Positions 17,165-26,628 are shown, counted from the first letter of the stretch. The stretch is DNA of 64,000 nucleotides from an uncultured Erythrobacter sp. (GCA_947501215.1 CANMUS010000001.1:372001-436000); one strand, 5' to 3'. The notes: generated from the sequence alone by a model not told the origin. Program-made: numbers and translations.

Positions 17165-17625
17165 GGTTTGTGGCCTTTCTTGACCTTCATTTCCGGCGTC
17201 TGGAGCCAGGAATAGCCGCTGTCCACGACAAAGCGGCGACGCAATGAAGATCGACCGACAAGCATGGGGAACTTCATGTCGCTTCGGTCGGCGAGGCTGA
17301 TTTCAGCGCGGAATTCGACATCGCCGATCTTCAGCGGCGTCTTGATGACATAGCGATACTGCGTCTCGCCGTTCGAGCTGGTGATGCCGCGCACGTCCAC
17401 GTGCACCGCTTCGCACACCTGGCGCACATGCTGCTGCTGGAAATCGACCGCGAAACGGACGAACTTCTCGCCGTCGCGCTCGAATTCTTCCAGCACCTCG
17501 CCGTGGAGCGACGACGTGCGCGCGCCGGTATCGATCTTGGCCGGGACGCCATGCAGGCCGAGGTCGGGCAGATGCACCAGCTCACGCCAGCCGACCGCGG
17601 GGAGGAGCTTGCGCTTTGCCGTCAT
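17161..17625 (-). CDS. RimK-associated retropepsin-like protease (RimB family)
   Basis: A 154-residue protein of the family annotated as ATP-dependent zinc protease, which has a retropepsin-like fold. The motif [13 protein letters not shown] carries the catalytic-type Asp. The end [21 protein letters not shown] is conserved in the family. In pseudomonads a homologue (RimB) is encoded with rimK and modulates S6 modification. Here the gene overlaps both neighbours by 4 bp: its start with the propeller gene stop, and its stop with the rimK start. A role in regulating or reversing RimK activity is inferred from this context. Confidence 0.85.
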   Translation of the reverse strand: MTAKRKLLPAVGWRELVHLPDLGLHGVPAKIDTGARTSSLHGEVLEEFERDGEKFVRFAVDFQQQHVRQVCEAVHVDVRGITSSNGETQYRYVIKTPLKIGDVEFRAEISLADRSDMKFPMLVGRSSLRRRFVVDSGYSWLQTPEMKVKKGHKP

Positions 17626-18632
17626 TCGATGATCGCGAGCCCGTCGCCGCCGCCGGTCCCCGGCAGACGCCGCAGGACTTCGCCGCTGGCGAAATCGACT
17701 TCGGCGATGGTGTTGTCGCGTGTCTCGGCAACATAAATGCGCTCGCCATCGGGCGACCAGAGGATCGTCACCTGCATGCGCTCCTGCGCGCCGTCCGGCC
17801 CGGCCACCGGGATCGAGCGCACGGCCTCGCCGGTCGCCGTGTCGATCACCGTGAGGCCGCCGTCGGCGAGGTCGCTGGTCACGGCAAAATCGCCCTGCGG
17901 TCGCACGGCGATGCGCAGCGGGAAGGCGCCGGTCACAATCTCCTGCCGCACCTCAAGCGTCATCGGATCGAGCGCGAACGCCTTGTCCGATCCGCGCGCA
18001 CTGACCCATAGCGTTTCGCCATCGGGCGAAAGCGCAATGCCCTCCGGCTCCTCCCCGACCTCGACCGAGCGCGGGGCGCGACGGGTTTTGAGGTCGACCA
18101 GCGTTACGGTCTTGCTGCCGAGATCGGTGGTCCAGGCGTGGTTTCCGCTCGGTGCCACGGCGATCATGTGGGTGCCCTGCTTGCCGGTCGCATATTCGAA
18201 TGTCTCGGCGGCGCCGAGAGGCTCGCGAATCCAGAACACCGACTGGCGTCCCTCTGCCGTCGCGTAGAGGTCGCCATTCGCATGCCACACGATCCCGTGG
18301 GGCCGAGCGTTTTCGCCAAGATCGATGCTGCGCGTGCGGACGAGATCCTCGGTGCGGAAGATATCAACCGTCTGCCCGCCGTAGCAAGCGAGCGCGACGT
18401 ATCGGTCATCGGGCGATGTCGCGAGTTCGTGTGGATTGGCGCAGCTCTCCACGAGCAAGGTCTGCTCGCCGCTCGACAGATCGACCTTTGCCAGCGTGTT
18501 GCCGAACTTGCCCGCGACGAACAGCGCGCCATCCGCCACCGGATCGACGAGGAAGCCGGGGTTCGGCTCCCCCGCTTGCGGTGCACAAGCGCCCAGCGCC
18601 AGCACACTGCCGAGCGCGATCGCCGATTTCAC
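17622..18632 (-). CDS. YncE-like beta-propeller lipoprotein
   Basis: A 336-residue protein beginning with a lipoprotein signal (AIALGSVLALGAC). The rest is repeated propeller blades: NPHELATSPDDRYVALAC, ARPHGIVWHANGDLY, GIALSPDGETLWVSARGS and TILWSPDGERIYVAETRD. Such YncE-type propellers are periplasmic and bind partners or substrates; the ligand is unknown. The GTG start at 18632 lies 3 bp after the stop of the M2 peptidase, and GGTAAGG in front of it overlaps that stop. The stop overlaps the next gene. It belongs to the peptidase-propeller-rimB-rimK operon. Confidence 0.8.
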   Translation of the reverse strand: MKSAIALGSVLALGACAPQAGEPNPGFLVDPVADGALFVAGKFGNTLAKVDLSSGEQTLLVESCANPHELATSPDDRYVALACYGGQTVDIFRTEDLVRTRSIDLGENARPHGIVWHANGDLYATAEGRQSVFWIREPLGAAETFEYATGKQGTHMIAVAPSGNHAWTTDLGSKTVTLVDLKTRRAPRSVEVGEEPEGIALSPDGETLWVSARGSDKAFALDPMTLEVRQEIVTGAFPLRIAVRPQGDFAVTSDLADGGLTVIDTATGEAVRSIPVAGPDGAQERMQVTILWSPDGERIYVAETRDNTIAEVDFASGEVLRRLPGTGGGDGLAIIE

Positions 18633-18634
18633 CC

Positions 18635-20482
18635 TTACCACCCCTGCGGCTTCCCTTCGTTCTGCTCTTCCAGCCACGCCATCAGCGGGGCGAAGTATTC
18701 TACCATCGCCGTGCCGCTCATCTGGCGCTCGCCGGTAAACGCTTCGAGCGCATCGGGCCACGGCTTGCTCGCGCCCATTTCGAGCATGGCGTTGAGGTTC
18801 TTCCCCACTTCCTCATTGCCATAGAACGAGCAGCGGTGTAGCGGGCCTTCCCAGCCAGCCTGGTCGCAGGCGGCCTTGAAGAACTGGAACTGCAGGATCC
18901 GCGCGAGGAAATAGCGCGTGTAGGGCACATTGCCCGGGATGTGGTACTTCGCGCCGGCATCGAACTTGCTCTCGTCGCGCGCAACCGGCGGGATGATGCC
19001 CTGATATTCCAGCCGCAGGTCGTTCCACCCCTTGTTCAGCTGGTCTGCCGGGATGGTGCCGTCGAACAGCTGCCAGCGATAGCGATCGACCATCAGGCCG
19101 AAGGGCAGGAAGGCGACCTTGTCCATCGCCTCGCGCAGCAACAGGCCGATGTCCTTGTCCGCGCTCGGCACCTGACTGCGGTCGAGCATGTCGATCTGCA
19201 CGAGATATTCGGGCGTGATCGACAGGGCGATCATGTCGCCGATGGCCTCGTGGAACCCGTCGTTCGCGCCGTTGAGGTGCAGATAGTCCTGCTGGTTGTA
19301 AGCGCGCTGGTAATAGTTGTGGCCGAGTTCGTGGTGGATGACCTTGAAATCGTCCGCATTACGCTTGATGCACATCTTGATGCGCAGGTCATCGACATTG
19401 TCGACGTCCCATGCGCTGGCGTGGCAAACGACCTCGCGGTCTTGCGGCTTCACGAACTGGCTGCGCTCCCAGAAAGTCTCGGGCAGCGGATCGAAGCCGA
19501 GCGAGGAGAAGAACGCCTCGCCCACGCGGACCATGCCGACTTCGTCATACTGCTTTTCGGCAATCAGTTCGGTGAGGTCGTAGCCGATATCGCCCGCACC
19601 CTCGGGCGCGACGAGCGGATAGATATTGCCCCACTCCTGAGCCCACATATTGCCAAGCAGATCGGCGCGGATCGGGCCGGTCGCCGGCTGCACATCGGCC
19701 CCGTATTCCTCGTTCAGCTTGCTGCGGACATAGGCGTGCAGCGCCATGTAGAGCGGCTTCACTTCCTGCCACATCCGCTCGGTCTCGGCGGCGAACTGGT
19801 CCGGGTCCATATCGTAGTTGGAGCGCCACATGGCACCGAGATCGGCAAAGCCCAGCTCGCTCGCGCCTTCGCCGGCAATCGCAATCATGCGCTGGTAATC
19901 CTCGCGCATCGGCGCGCCGACATTGTCGTGCCAGCTGGTCCACATCTCGGCTTTTTCGGCAGGCGTGCGCTCGAGATTGCCCATCTCCGCCTCGATGTCG
20001 GAGCCGTTGATCTCCTCGCCGTTCAGCATGCCCTTGCCCTTGCCGTACTGGCTGTTGAGGCTGGTCGCGATTTCGTTGAGCTCGGTCGCCGCACCGTCGC
20101 GCACCGGCGCGGGCATGACGATGCCGTTGCGCAGGATGTCGAGCTTGCGGGCGACTTCGGGGTCGAGCCCGGCGACGCGCGCATATTCGGCGGCCTTGTT
20201 GGCATAGGCGACGGATTTCTCGGTGGCTTCTGCGCCGTATTTCGCGGCCAGCTGGTCGCTGTCGTGCACGATGTAGGTCGAGTTGATCCACAGCACCCGG
20301 CCGTATTCGACGCTGAAATCGAACATGTCCTCCTCGACCATCGCTACCCAGTCGGCCGCGCCTTGCGGCGTCATCGGAAATTCTGCCGTAGCCTCCATCT
20401 CGTTGGAGACATGGTCGTCGGCGAAGGCGGGTGCGGCGCTGGCGATAGCCAGAGCGGCAAGCGAAGTGCGGAGGAGTTTCAT
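18635..20482 (-). CDS. M2 family zinc metallopeptidase (ACE-like peptidyl-dipeptidase)
   Basis: A 615-residue secreted peptidase. A signal peptide (MKLLRTSLAALAIASAAPAFA) is followed by an all-helical M2 domain. The zinc site HELGH is at residues 384-388, and the third ligand Glu lies in FHEAIGD near residue 412. Bacterial members resemble angiotensin-converting enzyme and release dipeptides from C-termini. The end also matches the family: YFLARILQFQF and PLHRCSFYGNEEVG. The start was chosen so that the signal peptide is intact; 12 more residues are possible upstream. It is the first gene of the four-gene operon leading to rimK. Confidence 0.93.
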   Translation of the reverse strand: MKLLRTSLAALAIASAAPAFADDHVSNEMEATAEFPMTPQGAADWVAMVEEDMFDFSVEYGRVLWINSTYIVHDSDQLAAKYGAEATEKSVAYANKAAEYARVAGLDPEVARKLDILRNGIVMPAPVRDGAATELNEIATSLNSQYGKGKGMLNGEEINGSDIEAEMGNLERTPAEKAEMWTSWHDNVGAPMREDYQRMIAIAGEGASELGFADLGAMWRSNYDMDPDQFAAETERMWQEVKPLYMALHAYVRSKLNEEYGADVQPATGPIRADLLGNMWAQEWGNIYPLVAPEGAGDIGYDLTELIAEKQYDEVGMVRVGEAFFSSLGFDPLPETFWERSQFVKPQDREVVCHASAWDVDNVDDLRIKMCIKRNADDFKVIHHELGHNYYQRAYNQQDYLHLNGANDGFHEAIGDMIALSITPEYLVQIDMLDRSQVPSADKDIGLLLREAMDKVAFLPFGLMVDRYRWQLFDGTIPADQLNKGWNDLRLEYQGIIPPVARDESKFDAGAKYHIPGNVPYTRYFLARILQFQFFKAACDQAGWEGPLHRCSFYGNEEVGKNLNAMLEMGASKPWPDALEAFTGERQMSGTAMVEYFAPLMAWLEEQNEGKPQGW

Positions 20483-20551
20483 GGGCGTTCTCTCAGACAA
20501 TATTGCGACTGGTTTCATTGGCTACCGGATTGCACCTGTGCCCGCGCTTAA

Positions 20552-21316
20552 TCAAGCGGGATCGCCGAGCCATCCGGCGATCGCGAGGCCGAGGTCGGGC
20601 TTGGTGACGCTGCTCATATGCGTGCCGGGAACTTCGACGAAATCGGCATGGGGCAGGAGGATGGCGAGTTCCTCCGCCGAGCCATTGTCGCGGTCCTCGT
20701 CGCCGCAGACGACAATCGCAGGCATGGTTACCCGGTCGAGCAGGGCAAGGTCGAGATCGGGCATGGTGTCGAGCAGCAGCCGCGCCGCGGTCCGGTCGAC
20801 GCCCTGCGATTTCAGGAACTGCATCGAGAAATAGGCCGGGTCGCCCTTGGGGATGGCATCGAACTCGTCGATCACGCGGCGGAAGAACGCCGCGCGCTTG
20901 TCCCACTCGCCAAGGCCCGCGGTGCCCATCCCGCCGACCACGATCCGCTGCGGCTCGAGCACGCCATGCGCCACCGCGTGCAGCGTGGTGCGCGCACCGA
21001 GCGAGAAACCGCCGAGGTCGTAGTCCGTGAGCCCGAGATGCTCCACCAGCGCCGCGACATCGCGCACCAGCACATTCTGCGGATACTTCTCCGGCTCGTG
21101 CGGCGCTGCGCTTTCGCCATGCACGCGGAAGTCGAGCATGAGCACTTCATAACCCTTCGCCGCGATGGCGAGATGGTGCCCCCATTTGATCCAGTTCATC
21201 TCGGCGCTGGAGAAGAGGCCATGCAGCAACACGAAGGGTCGCCCTTCGCCGTGGCGATGGAGGGCAAGTTCAGTGCCGTCGAAGCTTGTGAAACGCTCGG
21301 TTCGTAGCTCGCTCAT
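20552..21316 (-). CDS. Alpha/beta hydrolase
   Basis: A 254-residue alpha/beta-hydrolase. The oxyanion region is LLHGLFSS, the nucleophile elbow is GGFSLGART, the acid is probably Asp in VVCGDEDRDNG, and the His is in EVPGTHMSSV. The substrate cannot be told. The start overlaps the GFA gene stop (ATGA), making the third gene of an overlapping unit with the HCCA-isomerase-like and GFA genes. Confidence 0.85.
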   Translation of the reverse strand: MSELRTERFTSFDGTELALHRHGEGRPFVLLHGLFSSAEMNWIKWGHHLAIAAKGYEVLMLDFRVHGESAAPHEPEKYPQNVLVRDVAALVEHLGLTDYDLGGFSLGARTTLHAVAHGVLEPQRIVVGGMGTAGLGEWDKRAAFFRRVIDEFDAIPKGDPAYFSMQFLKSQGVDRTAARLLLDTMPDLDLALLDRVTMPAIVVCGDEDRDNGSAEELAILLPHADFVEVPGTHMSSVTKPDLGLAIAGWLGDPA

Positions 21317-21762
21317 GCAATTTCCACCTGTGCGATCCACTCCTCGTTCGTGCGCGGCTGCTCGTCCATCGTTTTCGCGCCTTCCGGCAGACCGATCCAC
21401 GGTTGTTTGCTGCGCACCCAGAGATGCGCGACCGGGACCACCGATGCGCTGTTGTCGAGAGTGCCGCATCGCAGGCTCGCCATTCCTTCACGGGTATTGT
21501 TCACCGCGTAGACGCGCGCCTTGCAGGTCGCGCAGCCGAAGATCTCCGATTGCGCGCCGCTCGGCTGGGTGTAGCGGGCGACGTCGAGTTCGCCGTCGAT
21601 CTTGAGGTCGGCGAGCATGAACAGCATATGCTCGCTGAAAGCGCTGCCGGTTCGGCTCTGGCATTCGGTACAATGGCAAGCATAGGGGTTCATCCGAAAG
21701 CCTTCCCTGAGCGTGTAAGTCACCGCTCCACAGAGGCATTTGCCCGTCAGTTCGCCCTTCAT
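21313..21762 (-). CDS. GFA family zinc protein
   Basis: A 149-residue protein of the glutathione-dependent formaldehyde-activating (GFA/Mss4-like) family. Zinc-type cysteines appear as GKCLCGAVTY, CHCTECQSRTG and FGCATCKARVY. Members may bind glutathione adducts, but most are uncharacterised. Its start overlaps the stop of the HCCA-isomerase-like gene and its stop overlaps the hydrolase start. The neighbouring glutathione-type isomerase supports a role in thiol-linked detoxification, as inference. Confidence 0.85.
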   Translation of the reverse strand: MKGELTGKCLCGAVTYTLREGFRMNPYACHCTECQSRTGSAFSEHMLFMLADLKIDGELDVARYTQPSGAQSEIFGCATCKARVYAVNNTREGMASLRCGTLDNSASVVPVAHLWVRSKQPWIGLPEGAKTMDEQPRTNEEWIAQVEIA

Positions 21763-22406
21763 CGCTTCGCCAATCCCTTCTGCTCCATCCGCCAACGCAC
21801 CATCTCTATCCGGTCCTGCCCGAAGAAGGGCTCGCCGTCGAACACCAGCGTCGGTACGCCCCAATGGCCGGCGGCCTCCAGCGCATCCTGATTGGCAGCG
21901 ATCTCGTCGTCGAGCGACTTTGCATCGCCCTCAATCTCCGCCTCGATTTCCGCGGGATCGACACCCGCAGCCTTCAACGCCTCGGCCAGATGCCCGCCTT
22001 CGTGCCAGTTCTCTTGCCCGCCCCAGATCATGCGGCCCGCTTCGGCGGCGAAGACCAGACCCGCGCCGCGCCGGGCGGCTGCTTGCCCCATGCGCGTCAC
22101 GCGCCGGATGTAAGGCTGGTCTTCGGAGATCTTGCGGGTCGCGGTGTCCTGCACGATCGGATCGGGCCGCGGCGCGCCGAAGGGAATGTCATGGAACTGC
22201 GCCACCCGCAGCATGTCGCGCATGGTATAGCCCAGCCAGTTGGGGTGGTTGCGCTCGAAGAAATCGGGCTGGCGAACGGCGAGCGGCCACACCGGGCGCA
22301 GCGCGATGTCGAGGTCGTTATCCTCCGTCATCGCGCGATAGCGACCGACGGACAGATAGCTGTAAGGCGAACGAAAGCTGAAATAGAGCTCTGCGGTGAG
22401 GGTCAT
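21759..22406 (-). CDS. 2-hydroxychromene-2-carboxylate isomerase / DsbA-like protein
   Basis: A 215-residue thioredoxin-fold protein. It begins AELYFSFRSPYSYLSVGRY, with the Ser-Pro-Tyr-Ser active-site motif of the glutathione-dependent HCCA isomerase (kappa GST-like) family in place of the CxxC of DsbA. WGVPTLVFDGEPFFGQDRI near the C-terminus is the usual cis-Pro region. HCCA isomerases act in naphthalene-type ring degradation, but many genomic members have unknown substrates. It is the first gene of an overlapping three-gene unit. Confidence 0.85.
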   Translation of the reverse strand: MTLTAELYFSFRSPYSYLSVGRYRAMTEDNDLDIALRPVWPLAVRQPDFFERNHPNWLGYTMRDMLRVAQFHDIPFGAPRPDPIVQDTATRKISEDQPYIRRVTRMGQAAARRGAGLVFAAEAGRMIWGGQENWHEGGHLAEALKAAGVDPAEIEAEIEGDAKSLDDEIAANQDALEAAGHWGVPTLVFDGEPFFGQDRIEMVRWRMEQKGLAKR

Positions 22407-22431
22407 CGCGCCCTTATACGCAGCTGCCGCG

Positions 22432-22986
22432 TCAGCGGAAGAAGCAGCTCACTCCGGCCTGCAGGGCGTCGATATTCCCAGCCTCGTCGGCAAACCCGGT
22501 GATCGTCCCGTAATCGGCGGTCGTGTACTGGAACTCGCCGTCGAGCGTGGTGTCGAGCTCCTGCACCTGCCGCTCGCCTTTCAGCGCATCGAGGGTCGAG
22601 ACGCCGGGCCGTACGCCGTCGGAGGTCGCGACAGCTTTGCCCTCGCGCAGGAACCAGCCGGCGAACTTGCCGTCGAGAAATGCGAGTTGCAGCGGGCCGT
22701 ACTGGCTGAAGTCCATCGGACCCGCCCCGCACTCCTCGTTCGAGCTCTCTTCTCCCTCCGAGCCGAAAGCCTGCGCAGCCATGGCATCGACTTCCTCACG
22801 CGTCGCGCCGAAGCGAAGCGGTTCGCTGCCCTTGGCTCCGACACCGTCGGCGGATACAACGAGCTTGGCGTCGGCCACGCGTTCGTCAACCGAAGCAACG
22901 TCAGCGACCGGCTCGTCGGAATCCTCGGGGCCGCCGCAAGCTACGAGTGCGAGCGGCAAGGCGATCAGAAGGGCTCTTTTCATCAT
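22432..22986 (-). CDS. Hypothetical lipoprotein
   Basis: A 184-residue protein with a lipoprotein signal (KRALLIALPLALVAC, Cys about residue 17). The mature region is acidic at first and then has a compact domain with two Cys (NEECGAG and GVSCFFR). The pattern LRFGATREEVDAMAAQAFG resembles small secreted proteins seen in related genomes, but no named family is recognised. Its start overlaps the asd stop, so it is translated after asd. Confidence 0.65.
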   Translation of the reverse strand: MMKRALLIALPLALVACGGPEDSDEPVADVASVDERVADAKLVVSADGVGAKGSEPLRFGATREEVDAMAAQAFGSEGEESSNEECGAGPMDFSQYGPLQLAFLDGKFAGWFLREGKAVATSDGVRPGVSTLDALKGERQVQELDTTLDGEFQYTTADYGTITGFADEAGNIDALQAGVSCFFR

Positions 22987-24008
22987 CCCTTCTTAAGGCA
23001 CTCGCGCCCGAGCAGTTCCGCGATCTGCACGGCATTCAGCGCCGCGCCCTTGCGCAAATTGTCGGACACGCACCACAGGTTGAGGCCGTTCTCCACCGTC
23101 GGGTCCTCGCGCACGCGGCTGATGTAGGTGGCGCTGTCGCCCGCCGCCTCGACCGGGGTGATGTATCCCTCGTCCTCGCGCTTGTCGACGAGCATGCAGC
23201 CCGGTGCCTCGCGCAGGATATCCTGGGCCTGCTCGGCGGAGATTTCCTTCTCGAACTCGATGCTGACGGCTTCCGAATGGCCGACGAAGACTGGCACGCG
23301 CACGCAAGTCGCGGTCAGCTTTATCTTCGGATCGAGAATCTTCTTGGTCTCGACGACCATCTTCCACTCTTCCTTGGTCGAGCCATCGTCGAGGAAGACG
23401 TCGATATGCGGGATGACGTTGAAGGCGATCTGCTTGGTGAACTTCACCGGCTCCACCGGATCGCCGACGAAGATGTTGCGGCTCTGCTCGAACAGCTCGT
23501 CCATGCCCGCCTTGCCCGCTCCGGAGACCGACTGGTAGGTGCTGACGACTACGCGCTTGATCGTCGCGGCATCGTGCAGAGGTTTCAGCGCCACAACCAG
23601 CTGCGCGGTCGAGCAGTTCGGGTTGGCGATGATATTGCGCTTCGAATAGTCGTGGATCGCGTCCGGATTTACCTCGGGCACGATCAGCGGTACGTCCGGG
23701 TCCATGCGATAGAGCGAACTGTTGTCGATCACCACGCAGCCGGCAGCCGCCGCCTTGGGCGCGTATTCCTTGGCCGGACCGCTTCCGGCAGCGAACAGAG
23801 CGATGTCCCAGCCCGACCAGTCGAAATGCTCGATATTCTTGCATTTGAGCATCTTGCCGGTGTCGCCGAATTCGACCTCCGAGCCCTGCGAGCGGCTGGA
23901 GGCAACGGCGGCGATCTCGTCGATCGGGAACTCGCGCTCGGCCAGCACCTGCATGACTTCGCGCCCGACATTTCCAGTCGCGCCGACGACGACAATACGA
24001 TAACCCAA
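22983..24008 (-). CDS. asd: Aspartate-semialdehyde dehydrogenase
   Basis: The 341-residue enzyme reduces aspartyl phosphate to the semialdehyde used for lysine, diaminopimelate, threonine and methionine. Visible are the cofactor motif VVGATGNVGREV, the active-site Cys in ANPNCSTAQLV and the conserved SVSGAGKAG. A TTG start at 24008 is chosen because it gives the family N-terminus (GYRIVVVG) and lies 7 bp after GGAGAAG; the ATG 39 bp further upstream adds non-family residues. It precedes a lipoprotein gene with a 4-bp overlap. A palindromic repeat lies 48 bp upstream. Confidence 0.95.
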   Translation of the reverse strand: MGYRIVVVGATGNVGREVMQVLAEREFPIDEIAAVASSRSQGSEVEFGDTGKMLKCKNIEHFDWSGWDIALFAAGSGPAKEYAPKAAAAGCVVIDNSSLYRMDPDVPLIVPEVNPDAIHDYSKRNIIANPNCSTAQLVVALKPLHDAATIKRVVVSTYQSVSGAGKAGMDELFEQSRNIFVGDPVEPVKFTKQIAFNVIPHIDVFLDDGSTKEEWKMVVETKKILDPKIKLTATCVRVPVFVGHSEAVSIEFEKEISAEQAQDILREAPGCMLVDKREDEGYITPVEAAGDSATYISRVREDPTVENGLNLWCVSDNLRKGAALNAVQIAELLGRECLKKG

Positions 24009-24055
24009 ATCACTTCTCCAGAAACTGTGCGTGGGGCACATAGCCATTCGCCCCT

Positions 24056-24133
24056 CGTCATCCCAGCAAAAGCTGGGATCGCTCGCGAAATTGTTCTTGG
24101 CCGATTGCGATCCCAGCTTGCGCTGGGATGACG
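24056..24133. repeat. Paired palindromic repeat (TCCCAGC hairpins)
   Basis: Two hairpins face each other. 24056-24082 has TCCCAGC-AAAA-GCTGGGA, and 24107-24133 has TCCCAGC-TTGC-GCTGGGA. The two halves are inverted copies of each other (CGTCATCCCAGC at both outer ends). The element fills the space between the DPP4-like gene stop (24135) and the asd leader. Repeats of this kind are widespread in proteobacterial genomes. Confidence 0.85.
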
Positions 24134-24134
24134 G

Positions 24135-26432
24135 TCACTCCGGCGGCGTCACGCCGTGATGTTCGAGGAAGCGGAACACGGTGTTGTAGCGATGCGGGCT
24201 GATCTGCTCGCCCGCAACCCGGTGGGTGTAGCCGGGATAGAGCATCATCTGGAACGGCACATTGCCCTCCTGCATCCTCGAGATGATCTCGGTCGCGTTC
24301 TCGAACACTACGTTATCGTCCGCCATGCCGTGGATGATCAGCAGTGGATCGCTGATCTGCGTGGCATTCGGTATCGCACTGGCCGCCTCATAGGCCGCGC
24401 CATCGGCCTGCGGCGTGCCCATGTAGCGTTCGGTGTAATGGGTGTCGTAAAGCTCCCACTTGGTCACCGGTGCGCCGCTGATGCCGGCGGCATAGAGGCC
24501 CGGATCGGCCTGGAGCTGCTTCAGCGTCATATAGCCGCCATAGGACCAGCCATCGATCGCGATCTTGTCCGGATCGACGAAACCGAGCGTCTTGAGATAC
24601 TCCGCCCCGGCTTTCTGGTCGCGCACCTCGACGCCGCCCATCGCGCGATAGATCGGCTGTTCGAAGGCGACGCCGCGATTGGCGGAGCCGCGATTGTCGA
24701 GCGCGAACCAGATGTAGCCCCTGTCGACGATCGCCTGCCGCAACGCCCCGTTCCAGCCGCGATTGACGATTTGCGGCCCTGGCCCGCCATAATGGTAGAA
24801 ATAGACAGGATAGCGCTTGCCCGGCTCCATTTCGGGCGTGACCATTTCCCAGTAGAGCGGCGTTCCGTCCTCGGCGGCAATCGTGCCGTATTGCGTCGGG
24901 CGGTGGCTGGGGAGGAAGGGCGCATAGGGATGGTCGGAATCGAGCCTGTTCTCTTCGACCCAGGCAAGTCGCTCGCCTTGCTGGTCGGCGAGGTAGATTT
25001 GCGGCGGCGTATCGTCGTTGGACCGGGTGACGAGCAGCGTCTGCCCCTTGCCATCCATCGTTGCCGAATAGGTGTAGCCGGACTCAGTGAGCCGCCGGGG
25101 CGCACCGATCGTCTCGAAACCATAGTCCAAGGCGTAAACGTGCTGCTCAAGCGGATCGTCCTCGCTCGTCGCGAGAAAGAACAGGCGCCCGGCAAACTGA
25201 TCGACGCCGACCAGCTTGGTGACGACGAATTCGCCCCGCGTCAGTTGGCGTGACGTGCCCCAATCATCGCCCGAGTACAGGTACAGGTGCCCGAAACCAT
25301 CGCGCTCGGACCACCATATCAGGTCGCCATTGTCGAGAATGCGGTAATCGTCGGAAAGGTTGATCCAGTAGTCCTGCGCCGCCGCTTTCTCGGCGAAGAC
25401 CGGAGCCACGGCACCGGTCGCGGGATCTACGCGCAGCACGTCCATATGCGTCTGCTCGCGGTTCTGGCGCTGGATGTAGAGCGCGCCGCCATCGGGCGCC
25501 CAGTCGACGCGGGCGAGGTAGAAATCGGTCGGATCGCCGTCGGTGTAGACGCTCGGATGCTGGAAATCGGCGAGGTTCACCTTCACGCGGTTCCTGCCGT
25601 CTGGATCCATCACATAGAGTTCGACATCGGCGTTCTCGCTGCCTGCGACGGGATAGCGTTGGTCGAACACCTTGGTGCCTGTCGCGCCGATCGCGGCGCG
25701 CGTGACGATGCCGACCATGCTCTCGTCGAAGCGCTCCACCGCAATGCGGCGGTCGTCGGGGCTCCACCAATAGCCGGTGAGCCGCCCCATTTCCTCCTGC
25801 GCGACGAATTCCGCTTCGCCCCAGCGGATCGCCTCGCCCTCTTTCGGCGTGATCGGGGTGGCCTCTTCGCCGACCTCACCGACCCACAACTGGCGGTCGC
25901 GCACGAAGCTGACGTACTCGCCCGTACCGCTGAGCGACGGGTTCAGTTCGCTTTCCTCCGTATCGGTCAACTGGACCACCTCGCCGCCGATGCGCGCGAG
26001 ATAAAGATCGCCGTCGAGCGGGACGAGAACGCCTTCGCCATCCCTGGTCCACTGGTAGCTGATGATACCCTTAAGATTGCCGACGCGGGCGCGCTCACGC
26101 TGCATCTTCTCGTCTTCCGACAGCTCGCGCCCGGTGCCGAGCGCTTCGCTGTCCACCAGCATCGACCATTCGCCGGTTTCTCGATCGTAGCCCCACAGAT
26201 CGTAGCGCTCGCGGTCGTCCTCGCGGTTGCGCAGCAGGGTGAGGTAGCGGCCGTCGGGCGATAGCTTCGCCTGGCGCGGCGCGGGGCCATCGAGGTCGGG
26301 CGAGGCGAAGACGCGTTCGAAGGTGAGCTCCACAGGCGCGGTCTCCTCTGACGATGGGGCAGTCTGGGCGGCCAGCGGCGTCGCGAGGCAGGTGCCCAGC
26401 GCCAGCGCGGCGGCATAGGTAATAGGACGCAA
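24135..26432 (-). CDS. S9 family peptidase (dipeptidyl peptidase IV-like)
   Basis: A 765-residue secreted peptidase. A TTG start gives a clean signal peptide (RPITYAAALALGTCLATPLAA), and GGGAGAG lies 5 bp upstream. The N-terminal 500 residues are the DPP4 propeller domain (SPDGRYLTLLRNREDDRERY, LARVDWAPDGG). The C-terminal alpha/beta-hydrolase has the nucleophile in GWSYGGY (Ser630), Asp in HGMADDNV (705) and His in YTHR (737). A double-Glu motif of the DPP4 type may be EFVAQEEMGR. It likely cleaves X-Pro dipeptides in the periplasm. Confidence 0.92.
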   Translation of the reverse strand: MRPITYAAALALGTCLATPLAAQTAPSSEETAPVELTFERVFASPDLDGPAPRQAKLSPDGRYLTLLRNREDDRERYDLWGYDRETGEWSMLVDSEALGTGRELSEDEKMQRERARVGNLKGIISYQWTRDGEGVLVPLDGDLYLARIGGEVVQLTDTEESELNPSLSGTGEYVSFVRDRQLWVGEVGEEATPITPKEGEAIRWGEAEFVAQEEMGRLTGYWWSPDDRRIAVERFDESMVGIVTRAAIGATGTKVFDQRYPVAGSENADVELYVMDPDGRNRVKVNLADFQHPSVYTDGDPTDFYLARVDWAPDGGALYIQRQNREQTHMDVLRVDPATGAVAPVFAEKAAAQDYWINLSDDYRILDNGDLIWWSERDGFGHLYLYSGDDWGTSRQLTRGEFVVTKLVGVDQFAGRLFFLATSEDDPLEQHVYALDYGFETIGAPRRLTESGYTYSATMDGKGQTLLVTRSNDDTPPQIYLADQQGERLAWVEENRLDSDHPYAPFLPSHRPTQYGTIAAEDGTPLYWEMVTPEMEPGKRYPVYFYHYGGPGPQIVNRGWNGALRQAIVDRGYIWFALDNRGSANRGVAFEQPIYRAMGGVEVRDQKAGAEYLKTLGFVDPDKIAIDGWSYGGYMTLKQLQADPGLYAAGISGAPVTKWELYDTHYTERYMGTPQADGAAYEAASAIPNATQISDPLLIIHGMADDNVVFENATEIISRMQEGNVPFQMMLYPGYTHRVAGEQISPHRYNTVFRFLEHHGVTPPE

Positions 26433-26628
26433 TCGATCTCTCCCGGCAGTCGGCGCTGGTGATGGCGAGCGCCGCAGGTAGGCGCAAGCCCCATGCGCCT
26501 GCAAACCATGCCTAATTTTGCCTTAAGTGCGCTTCCTTAAATCCCGTTAAGACGTGGCAGCGCAGACAGGCATGGACGTCGCGGGGCCGAATTTCCGGCT
26601 CACAGTCCCCGCGGCGGCAACATCGAAG

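Noticed and set aside
18941-20551. A 536-codon open frame on the plus strand opposite the M2 peptidase
   Set aside because: It is the antisense of a strongly conserved peptidase, with no domain of its own.
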